7,415 nucleotides of DNA from Acidobacteriota bacterium. Its GTDB lineage: Bacteria > Acidobacteriota > Vicinamibacteria > Vicinamibacterales > CAVVIG01. The position numbers were made by a program, and so were the translations under genes. The DNA lies in NCBI GenBank assembly GCA_003223775.1, contig QHWK01000499.1, forward strand, positions 1 to 7,415. The letters are read 5' to 3'. Positions 1-4,931 of this stretch are shown in pieces (within the stretch, counting starts at the first letter, position 1; each line of letters opens with the position of its first letter). The notes below the pieces were generated by a model. It was not told where the DNA came from, ran no database searches, and was given only the letters and a program-made list of their open reading frames with translations.

Positions 1-184
1 TCCAGTCCGCGCCCGAGGCGTCGATCGTCTTCGTGACGACGCGGTCGCCGGGCTTGATGCGAAGCGCGGGCGGATGCGCGAACGAGTAGGTGGTGTAGAA
101 GACGGTCGGCGTGAACCGGTGCGTTTCGGCGGCGAGCGGCGGCGCCGCCAGCACGAGCGCGAGGGACATCATCGTTAGCTTCAT
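1..184 (-). CDS. acetamidase/formamidase family protein, N-terminal part (runs off the left edge)
   Basis: Only the first 61 codons are in the window. The protein starts MKLTMMSLALVLAAPPLAA, a typical Sec signal peptide with probable cleavage before ETHRF. It continues with FTPTVFYTTYS and RIKPGDRVVTKTIDASGAD. The RIKPGD-VVTKT-DA-G-D pattern is what I know from the first beta strands of the acetamidase/formamidase (FmdA/AmdA) family, enzymes that hydrolyse short amides to ammonia and the acid. The signal peptide suggests an exported, periplasmic form. The start is supported by GGAG at 193-196, 8 nt upstream of the ATG at 184. The gene follows the DinB-like gene on the same strand, but palindromic repeat A (209-288) and a stem-loop (306-335) lie between them, so it is probably a separate transcript. 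The active-site region is outside the window, so substrate and activity cannot be judged. Confidence 0.72.
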   Translation of the reverse strand, partial: MKLTMMSLALVLAAPPLAAETHRFTPTVFYTTYSFAHPPALRIKPGDRVVTKTIDASGADW

Positions 185-208
185 CGCACGAGCTCCAACT
201 CGAGAGGG

Positions 209-288
209 CGTTTCAAAATCTGTAGGGCGAGGCTTTCAGCCTCGCCTTGGCGGCCCTGAAAGGGCCGCCCTACGTCGATTTTGAAACG
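209..288 (-). repeat. palindromic intergenic repeat, copy A (complete, two hairpins in an outer stem)
   Basis: The outer arms CGTTTCAAAATC (209-220) and GATTTTGAAACG (277-288) are perfect inverted repeats of 12 bp. Inside them GTAGGGCG (222-229) is complementary to CGCCCTAC (266-273). Two inner hairpins compete with or sit on that stem: GGCGAGGCT/AGCCTCGCC (226-234/238-246, loop TTC) and GGCGGCCCT/AGGGCCGCC (249-257/261-269, loop GAA). All stems are perfect. The two hairpins carry CTTTCAG and CTGAAAG at their tips, which are reverse complements, so the two halves look like diverged inverted copies of one unit. The minus orientation is assigned because the reverse complement aligns along its length with copy B at 7022-7118. 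It lies between the DinB-like and amidase genes and contains no gene. It resembles REP/BIME-type elements in architecture; the family name is unknown to me. Confidence 0.9.
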
Positions 289-305
289 TGAGGCGAGCCG
301 AGGAT

Positions 306-335
306 CGGCGGCGCAGGCATCAGCCCGCGCCGCCG
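306..335 (-). terminator. GC-rich stem-loop just downstream of the DinB-like gene, possible terminator
   Basis: CGGCGGCGC (306-314) and GCGCCGCCG (327-335) are perfect 9-bp inverted repeats around a 12-nt loop. On the minus strand the structure begins 8 nt after the TAA stop of the DinB-like gene. No T-run follows on either strand, so it is not a classic intrinsic terminator. It could act as a Rho-independent-like pause, a 3'-end stabiliser, or simply reflect GC-rich sequence. Confidence 0.42.
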
Positions 336-343
336 GCTGACGC

Positions 344-850
344 TTACGTACGCGCGGCGAACGGGTTCTCGTCGGCGCTCGGACCGTAAATCGACGGCAC
401 CGGCACGTCGAGCAGGCGGAGGTACACCGACAGTTGACCGCGATGATGCACCCAGTGGTTCATGACGATCGCGCGCGTGAGCACGGCCTTCGGCATCGTC
501 ATGAGCGTCTGGCCGCCCGCTTTTGCGCTCCACATCTGCTGCATGCCTTGATCGCCGATCTGCGGGATCGTCTCCTTCACTTTCTTCACGCTGGCGTCGT
601 GCGCCGCGAGGATTTCCTCGGTCGACGTCGGCTCGGCCGGCCCCTGACCCGTGAACGTCGTCTCGTCCTCGCAGCACCAGCCGATGATGACGCCTGGCGA
701 GGAGGCGACGTGCAGCGCGAGCGTGCCGAGCGACATCGATTTCGGGTGCGGCTTCCAGGTGAGCTTGTCGGTCGGCACGCGCTCGAGCACGCGGCGCGTC
801 GTCCCGGCTTCGTTTTCAAATTCCTTCAGCAATGCCTGTGTCATCGACAT
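344..850 (-). CDS. DinB-like (four-helix bundle) protein
   Basis: This 168-residue protein has the usual length of the DinB/YfiT-like four-helix-bundle superfamily. The three metal-ligand histidines of that fold are visible: H47 in LALHVASSPG, and H132 and H136 in MNHWVHHRGQLSVYLR, the hallmark HxxxHRGQ motif on the last helix. The C-terminal VPVPSIYGPSADE is also common in the family. Members bind a divalent metal; many are thought to be thiol-dependent S-transferases or damage-inducible proteins, but the substrate here cannot be told. The start at 850 is chosen over an upstream in-frame ATG at 925 because a near-perfect AGGAGG lies 7 nt before it, and because the extra 25 residues would run across the promoter spacer and up to the start of the divergent ABC gene. 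It is cytosolic, with no signal peptide. Confidence 0.88.
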   Translation of the reverse strand: MSMTQALLKEFENEAGTTRRVLERVPTDKLTWKPHPKSMSLGTLALHVASSPGVIIGWCCEDETTFTGQGPAEPTSTEEILAAHDASVKKVKETIPQIGDQGMQQMWSAKAGGQTLMTMPKAVLTRAIVMNHWVHHRGQLSVYLRLLDVPVPSIYGPSADENPFAART

Positions 851-857
851 GGCGGTT

Positions 858-865
858 CCCTCCTG
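858..865 (-). promoter_or_regulatory. ribosome binding site that fixes the DinB-like gene start
   Basis: On the minus strand CAGGAGGG lies 7 nt upstream of the ATG at 848-850. It is the strongest Shine-Dalgarno match in the window and decides between the 850 start and the longer 925 start. Confidence 0.8.
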
Positions 866-879
866 TTGGTGGACTGCCG

Positions 880-887
880 ATTCTATA
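880..887 (-). promoter_or_regulatory. possible -10 element for the DinB-like gene in the divergent spacer
   Basis: The 73-bp spacer between the divergent starts (851-923) contains TATAGAAT on the minus strand, the most AT-rich patch nearby, about 30 nt before the DinB-like ATG. No convincing -35 hexamer is seen at the usual distance. The plus-strand promoter of the ABC operon should also lie here, but I see no clear match, and the ABC start has no good Shine-Dalgarno site. Confidence 0.28.
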
Positions 888-923
888 CCGGAACTTTTGG
901 CGCGATCCGGTGTCCACACGAAC

Positions 924-1688
924 ATGCTCGGCGTCCACCGTCTGACGAAACACTACGGTGCGCTCGTCGCGATTCACGACGTCTCCTTCGAGGCGCGGCC
1001 GGGCGAAGTGCTCGGCCTGCTCGGCCCCAACGGGTCGGGCAAGAGCACGACGGTCAAGATCCTCACGGGCCTGCTCAGGCCGACGAGCGGCGAAGTCCAT
1101 CTCGACGGCGCGGACGCGTTCGCCGACCTCGAAGCGTACAAGGCGCTGCTCGGATACGTGCCCGAGGAACCGCACCTGTACACCTACCTGACCGGTCCTG
1201 AATATCTGCGGCTCGTCGGCCGCCTGCGGCAGCTGCGCGAGGCCGCGCTCGACGACAAGATCGAGCGCTTCCTCCAGCTGCTCGGCATCTGGGACGACCG
1301 GTATCAGACGCTGTCGTCGTACTCGAAAGGGATGCGGCAGAAGATCCTGATCGCCGCCGCCGTCCTCCACAACCCGCGCATCGTCATCCTCGACGAGCCG
1401 TTCTCGGGCCTCGACGTCAGCGCCGCGCGCGTGCTGAAAGGCTTCGTGCGCGCGCTCGCCGACGAAGGGAAGATCGTCGTCTTCAGCTCGCACGTGCTGG
1501 AGGTCGTCGAGCAGGTCTGCTCGCGCGTCGTGATTCTGAAGGACGGCCGCATCGTCGGCCACGACTCGGTGGCCAACCTGCGCGCGACCCTGCAGCTGCC
1601 GTCGCTCGACGCCGTGTTCGCCTCGCTCGTCGCCGAAGAGCGCGTCGAGGAGCGGACGCTCGGGCTGCTCGCGGCGATGAGGGCCTAG
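924..1688 (+). CDS. ABC transporter ATP-binding protein (ABC-2 exporter type)
   Basis: This is a 254-residue nucleotide-binding domain that should hydrolyse ATP to drive the membrane partner encoded next. Walker A is GPNGSGKST (34-42), the Q-loop region is GYVPEEP (77-83), the signature is the variant YSKGMRQK (133-140), Walker B is IVILDEP (153-159) with D-loop SGLD (161-164), and the H-loop histidine is H190 in FSSH. The YSKGM signature and VPEE Q-loop are typical of ABC-2-type exporters of the CcmA/EcsA/DrrA group. The start at 924 gives the normal N-terminus (MLGVHRLTKHYGALVAI); longer in-frame reading back to 651 would cross the DinB-like gene. No clear Shine-Dalgarno site precedes it, so it may be leaderless or weakly initiated. 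The stop lies 3 nt before the permease ATG, which implies an operon. The transported substrate is unknown. Confidence 0.93.
   Translation: MLGVHRLTKHYGALVAIHDVSFEARPGEVLGLLGPNGSGKSTTVKILTGLLRPTSGEVHLDGADAFADLEAYKALLGYVPEEPHLYTYLTGPEYLRLVGRLRQLREAALDDKIERFLQLLGIWDDRYQTLSSYSKGMRQKILIAAAVLHNPRIVILDEPFSGLDVSAARVLKGFVRALADEGKIVVFSSHVLEVVEQVCSRVVILKDGRIVGHDSVANLRATLQLPSLDAVFASLVAEERVEERTLGLLAAMRA
1679..1683 (+). promoter_or_regulatory. ribosome binding site of the permease gene, inside the ATPase gene end
   Basis: GAGGG lies 8 nt before the ATG at 1692 and overlaps the last codons of the ATPase gene. This supports the permease start and translational coupling of the two genes. Confidence 0.6.
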
Positions 1689-1691
1689 CGA

Positions 1692-2603
1692 ATGGCCGCG
1701 CTCCCACCGCGCCGCCGTGGCCGATTCGAGATCCTCTGCCGCGCGTTCGTCGCGCAGTTCTTCGCCAGCGAGTCGGTCACGTCGGCGATGCAGCTGCGGC
1801 GCGCGATGGCCGGGCCGCTCGCGTTCCTGCTGGTGCCGGCGCTGTTCATGCCGCTGCAAATGGTGACCACGTTCGAGGCGGCCGCGGTCCGTTTCCCGCA
1901 GATGCTCGAGCCGCTGACGCGTCTCATGGCCACCGTATTCATCATGTATTCGATGGTCGCCGTCGGTGTGATCGCGGGCGTGATGTGGGATTCGCTGTCG
2001 TTCGATCGCCTCGTCTCGCTGAGCATCAGCCTGATGACCGGAGTGCCGTTCGCGCTCGTCGCCGGGAATCACAAGTCGGCGGCCGACGTGGTCCGTCATT
2101 TTGTCGCGCACATGGCCGCGACGCTGACCGCGGCGACCTTCGTGTATTGCCTCCTCGTGACGCTGCGCGCGCTGGTCGGCGGCGTCTCCGGGCGGCACGT
2201 CGCGCTCGCGTCGGTGCTCCGCTTTCTGCTCTTCAGCGGGCTGCTCTGTTTCATCGTCTTCGCGCCGACGGCGTTGAACGTCACCTACGGCGGGCGGCGC
2301 CGGCCGACGACGCTGCAGATGCAGACGATCCCGGGATGGAGCCCGACGAACTGGTTCCTCGGGCTGCACGAATGGATCCGCGGAACGCCCGGCGCGGAAT
2401 GGGACGGCGGCGCGCGGCGCGCGATCGGCTTCACCGCCGCCGTGATTGTCTCCGCCGTCGCGACGACGACTGCCGGCTACCGCCGGCAGCTGCAGCGCGC
2501 GCTCGCGCCGTCGGCGGACGCGGGCGTGCACGGCGGCGCGCGCCTGCAGCGCGCGATCAGCAGGCGACGATCGCCATCAATGCGGCGATCGGCCTCATGC
2601 TGA
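1692..2603 (+). CDS. ABC permease, N-terminal part (reading frame disrupted near 2550-2557)
   Basis: This is the membrane partner of the ATPase upstream. The 303-codon frame has hydrophobic segments near residues 40-60, 78-99, 137-163, 170-193 and 245-262, separated by a basic N-terminus and a long loop with PGWSPTNWFLGLHEWIRGTPG. From memory, this matches a large, poorly characterised ABC-2-type permease family whose members carry both halves in one chain of well over 500 residues. Here the family-like sequence stops making sense after GGARLQRAI (residues 281-289): the remaining 14 residues are Arg/Ser-rich and end at TGA 2601-2603. The family-like sequence resumes at once in another frame (DQQATIAINAAIGL, from 2555). 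Residues 104-112 also look shorter than I remember for the family. This is therefore either a pseudogene or the first half of a split transporter. The alternative, an independent short permease, is less likely because the tail is not membrane-like. Confidence 0.75.
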   Translation: MAALPPRRRGRFEILCRAFVAQFFASESVTSAMQLRRAMAGPLAFLLVPALFMPLQMVTTFEAAAVRFPQMLEPLTRLMATVFIMYSMVAVGVIAGVMWDSLSFDRLVSLSISLMTGVPFALVAGNHKSAADVVRHFVAHMAATLTAATFVYCLLVTLRALVGGVSGRHVALASVLRFLLFSGLLCFIVFAPTALNVTYGGRRRPTTLQMQTIPGWSPTNWFLGLHEWIRGTPGAEWDGGARRAIGFTAAVIVSAVATTTAGYRRQLQRALAPSADAGVHGGARLQRAISRRRSPSMRRSASC

Positions 2604-3265
2604 TCGTCGGCGCGCTGCTGCGCACGACCGGCGACGCCGCGCCAATCATTCGTCCCCGGACGGCGGTGCTGTGGATTCCGCTCGTGCTGGTCTACTGGAT
2701 CGGCATCGGGCTGCGCGCCGCCTTCTTCATGCCGAGCGATCTGCCGGCGTCGTGGACGTTTCGCTTCAACGGGCCGCTCCGCGCGTCGGCCTTCTGGGCG
2801 GGGACGCGCGCCGCGGCGATCGGGTTCATGGTGCCGCTCGCGCTCGTCGCCGACGCGCTGCTCGTGCCGCTCCTCGGGTTCCGCGCTGCCGCGTGGCACG
2901 CGGCGATCGTCGTGGCCGTCGCCCTCGCGATCGCCGAGGCGGCCGCGCTCACCGTGGACTTCGTGCCGTTCACACGTCCGTACGAGCCGGGACACGCACG
3001 CCTGAAGACGCGCTGGCCGCTGTACGCGATCGGGCTGTACGTCTGCGCGTTCGTACCGGCTCGCGCCGCGCTGCACGCCGCCGGCGATCCGGCGGCCGGC
3101 GCGCGGATCGCCGAGACTGCGCTCGTCGTCGTCGCCGCGCTCGAGATCGCGGGATGGTGGCGCAGCCGCAAGTGGCAGATCGATCCCGCCGAGGAGTTCG
3201 GCGGCGAGTCGGAGATCGCGGTTCTCGACATCGGCCTCGTCGTTCCCGGAGCCCTCCAGCAATGA
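2597..3265 (+). CDS. ABC permease, C-terminal part (continues the disrupted permease in another frame)
   Basis: The frame is protein-like from about 2555 (DQQATIAINAAIGL) and has its first usable ATG at 2597, which would give 222 residues. Hydrophobic segments lie near residues 22-44, 71-94, 100-124, 141-157 and 171-187. The sequence between them includes DFVPFTRPYEPGHARLKTRWPLY, given here in parts: DFVPFTRPYEPGH and LKTRWPLY at residues 121-143. That hydrophilic stretch is the most recognisable part of the C-terminal half of this permease family as I recall it. Starting at 2597 cuts the first helix (IAINAAIGLMLIVGALL) in two. The ATG overlaps the stop of the N-terminal part within ATGCTGA, so reinitiation by terminating ribosomes is possible; no good Shine-Dalgarno site is seen. 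The TGA stop (3263-3265) overlaps the ATG of the lipoprotein gene. If the gene is dead, this is the 3' remnant. Confidence 0.66.
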   Translation: MLIVGALLRTTGDAAPIIRPRTAVLWIPLVLVYWIGIGLRAAFFMPSDLPASWTFRFNGPLRASAFWAGTRAAAIGFMVPLALVADALLVPLLGFRAAAWHAAIVVAVALAIAEAAALTVDFVPFTRPYEPGHARLKTRWPLYAIGLYVCAFVPARAALHAAGDPAAGARIAETALVVVAALEIAGWWRSRKWQIDPAEEFGGESEIAVLDIGLVVPGALQQ

Positions 3266-3792
3266 AGTACTCGATGCTGCTCGCTTCGATCGTCTTCGCG
3301 GCGGCATGCCGCCCGGCCGTCGACCTCTCGAAAGACATCGTGCTGACGCCGGTGACGACCGGCTGGGCCGACGGCGGCGCCGTTGCCGGCAAGAACCGCA
3401 TCGTGCCGGCGATGACGTTTCGCCTCACCAACGCGTCCGGACAGCCGCTCCCGTCCGTGCAGGTGAACGCCGTCTTCAAGCGCGGAAACGATCCCGCTGA
3501 GTGGACGACCGGCTACGTGCCGAACGCGTCCCGCCGCCTCGAGCCGGGCGCCGACACGGGACCGCTGACGGCGAAGGGGCTGCAGGGCTACACGGGCACG
3601 GACGATCGCGGCGCGCTGCTGCGGAACTCGCTGTTCGTCGACGCGAAAGTCGAGCTGTTCGTGAAGTCGGGCGGCTCGCGGTGGACTCGCATCGGCGACT
3701 TCCCAATCGCGCGGCGACTCATCGCCGAGCCGCCGCCGCCGCAATCTCATACGAGCGCAGACGCGCAGCGTGATCGTGGATCTGCGACGTAA
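3262..3792 (+). CDS. small putative lipoprotein of the ABC operon, unknown function
   Basis: This 176-residue protein begins MKYSMLLASIVFAAAC, a short signal peptide ending in a lipobox-like FAAAC with the acylated cysteine at C16. The mature part is soluble and beta-rich in appearance. It has FRLTNASGQPLPSVQVNAVFK (residues 53-73), a pattern typical of small Ig-like or FxLYD-type domains that describe a component varying between chains, then WTTGYVP, GYTGTDDRGALLRNS, FVDAKVELFVK and IGDFPIARRLI. I recall similar proteins next to such permeases but no function. The ATG overlaps the permease stop as ATGA, so it is probably translationally coupled and acts outside the membrane with the transporter. 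Residues 153-176 (Pro-rich, then hydrophilic) are encoded in the region that is antisense to the end of the oxidoreductase gene and look like a read-on tail after a natural end near RRLIA. Confidence 0.7.
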   Translation: MKYSMLLASIVFAAACRPAVDLSKDIVLTPVTTGWADGGAVAGKNRIVPAMTFRLTNASGQPLPSVQVNAVFKRGNDPAEWTTGYVPNASRRLEPGADTGPLTAKGLQGYTGTDDRGALLRNSLFVDAKVELFVKSGGSRWTRIGDFPIARRLIAEPPPPQSHTSADAQRDRGSAT

Positions 3793-4705
3793 TCATCAGC
3801 TCGTCGACGCCGGTGTCCGCCGCGAATGTCTCCAGCCCGCGGCGCACCGCATCAGGCGAGCCGACGATCGCGTAGCGCAGCGCGTGCTCGACGCCGGCGC
3901 GCTCGGCGGGCGACCATAGTCCCTCGAGGCTGTCCACCGGCGGATTGAGCTGGCCCGGCCTTCCGCGCCGCAGGTTCACGAACTGGATCTGGAGCGAGGT
4001 GAAGAGCCGCCGCGCCGCGGCGTCGGTGTCGGCGGCGACGAGGCTCACGCCCGCCATCGTGTACGGTGCGGACAGCGACTCCGACGGCCTGAACTCCGAT
4101 CGATAGATCGCCAGCGCCTCCATCAGCAGATCGGGCGCGAAGTGCGACGCGAACGCGAACGGCAGGCCGAGCGCCGCCGCGAGCTGCGCGCTGAAGAGGC
4201 TCGACCCGAGCAGCCAGATCGGCACCTTCAACCCGGCGCCCGGCACCGCGCGAATGAGCTGCCCCGGCGCCGGATCGCGAAAGTACGCCTGCAGCTCGAC
4301 GACGTCGCGCGGAAAGGTGTCGGCGTCCAGGTCGGCGCGGCGCCGGAGCGCGCGCGCCGTGTTCGGATCGGTGCCGGGCGCGCGCCCGAGGCCGAGATCG
4401 ATGCGGCCCGGAAACAGCGACTCGAGCGTGCCGAACTGCTCGGCGACGACGAGCGGCGAGTGATTCGGCAGCATCACGCCGCCGGCGCCGACGCGAATCG
4501 CCGACGTGCCGGCGGCGACGTAGCCGATGACGATCGAGGTCGCGGCGCTCGCAACGCCCGGCATGTTGTGATGTTCCGCGAGCCAGTAGCGCTTGAAGCC
4601 CCAGCGCTCGGCGTGGCGCGCGAGGTCGAGCGTGTTGCGGAACGCGTCAGCGGCGGATGCGCCGACGACGATCGGCGCAAGATCGAGAACTGAAAGGCGC
4701 ACCAT
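3719..4705 (-). CDS. LLM class flavin-dependent oxidoreductase (luciferase family group 1, YhbW-like)
   Basis: This 328-residue protein has the expected length for a bacterial luciferase-like TIM-barrel monooxygenase, which uses reduced FMN (or F420 in some members) to oxidise a small substrate. Motifs in order: LSVLDLAPI (4-12), RYWLAEHHNMPGVASAAT (39-56), IRVGAGGVMLPNHSPLVVAEQFG (70-92, with GAGG and LPNHSP), GRIDLGLGRAPGTD (100-113), WLLGSSLFSAQLAA (164-177), and LPFAFASHFAP (181-191). This combination is the signature of the 'luciferase family oxidoreductase, group 1' set that includes E. coli YhbW. The substrate is unknown. The start at 4705 gives the normal N-terminus; its ribosome site is weak. 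The gene is convergent with the lipoprotein gene and overlaps it by 74 bp. It is divergent from the beta-helix gene. Confidence 0.93.
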   Translation of the reverse strand: MVRLSVLDLAPIVVGASAADAFRNTLDLARHAERWGFKRYWLAEHHNMPGVASAATSIVIGYVAAGTSAIRVGAGGVMLPNHSPLVVAEQFGTLESLFPGRIDLGLGRAPGTDPNTARALRRRADLDADTFPRDVVELQAYFRDPAPGQLIRAVPGAGLKVPIWLLGSSLFSAQLAAALGLPFAFASHFAPDLLMEALAIYRSEFRPSESLSAPYTMAGVSLVAADTDAAARRLFTSLQIQFVNLRRGRPGQLNPPVDSLEGLWSPAERAGVEHALRYAIVGSPDAVRRGLETFAADTGVDELMITSQIHDHAARLRSYEIAAAAARR

Positions 4706-4742
4706 GGTCCAGCTCTGAATTGTAGAGGCGGGCGAGGCCAGT

Positions 4743-4766
4743 GTAGGGCGACCCTTTCAGATCGCC
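4743..4766 (+). repeat. fragment of the palindromic intergenic repeat, copy C (degenerate)
   Basis: GTAGGGCGACCCTTTCAG followed by ATCGCC matches the first hairpin of copy B and of the reverse complement of copy A. The outer arms (CAAAATC/GATTTTG) and the second hairpin are missing. The hairpin itself is damaged: GGCGA (4747-4751) still pairs with TCGCC (4762-4766), but the upper stem has lost bases. It sits in the 226-bp divergent spacer between the oxidoreductase and beta-helix genes. It looks like a decayed or partial copy. Confidence 0.6.
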
Positions 4767-4856
4767 GACCGGTTCGGCTGTCCGGGCTGCGAACTGATGG
4801 GTGTGCCGTTATATGGTCAGCCGTTCGAGCCCATCCGCATTTCGCGCCCGAATCCG

Positions 4857-4874
4857 GCGCCAAAAAAACGGCGC
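4857..4874 (+). other. short stem-loop with an A-rich loop in the beta-helix gene leader
   Basis: GCGCC (4857-4861) and GGCGC (4870-4874) frame the 8-nt loop AAAAAAAC. The seven-A run is unusual in this GC-rich context. It lies 57 nt before the start of the secreted beta-helix protein, so it may be in its 5' leader. A role is not established; a stem of only 5 bp can arise by chance. Confidence 0.25.
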
Positions 4875-4918
4875 GTTCCTTGCCCCTTTGAATAGGTCTC
4901 CACCTTTCCCTTCAACTC

Positions 4919-4923
4919 AGGAG
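4919..4923 (+). promoter_or_regulatory. ribosome binding site of the beta-helix protein
   Basis: AGGAG lies 8 nt before the ATG at 4932. It supports that start, which also gives a clean signal peptide. Confidence 0.75.
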
Positions 4924-4931
4924 CTGTATAG

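Noticed and set aside
651..923. Upstream extension of the ABC ATPase
   Set aside because: It runs antisense through the DinB-like gene; the ATP-binding domain begins normally at 924.
851..925. Longer start for the DinB-like protein at 925
   Set aside because: The extra 25 residues are not family-like, cross the spacer, and bypass a near-ideal ribosome site at 858-865.
2470..2489. CTGCCGGC/GCCGGCAG hairpin as a signal for programmed frameshifting in the permease
   Set aside because: It lies upstream of the frame change rather than downstream, there is no slippery sequence, and it encodes ordinary residues (AGYRRQ).
816..2531. 571-codon open frame on the minus strand opposite the ATPase and permease
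   Set aside because: Its product is dominated by Arg, Glu, Asp and His with no domain pattern. It is a GC-bias shadow of well-supported plus-strand genes.
4142..4693. 183-codon plus-strand open frame inside the oxidoreductase gene
   Set aside because: It is Arg/Ala/Glu-rich and lies antisense to a strongly conserved luciferase-family sequence.
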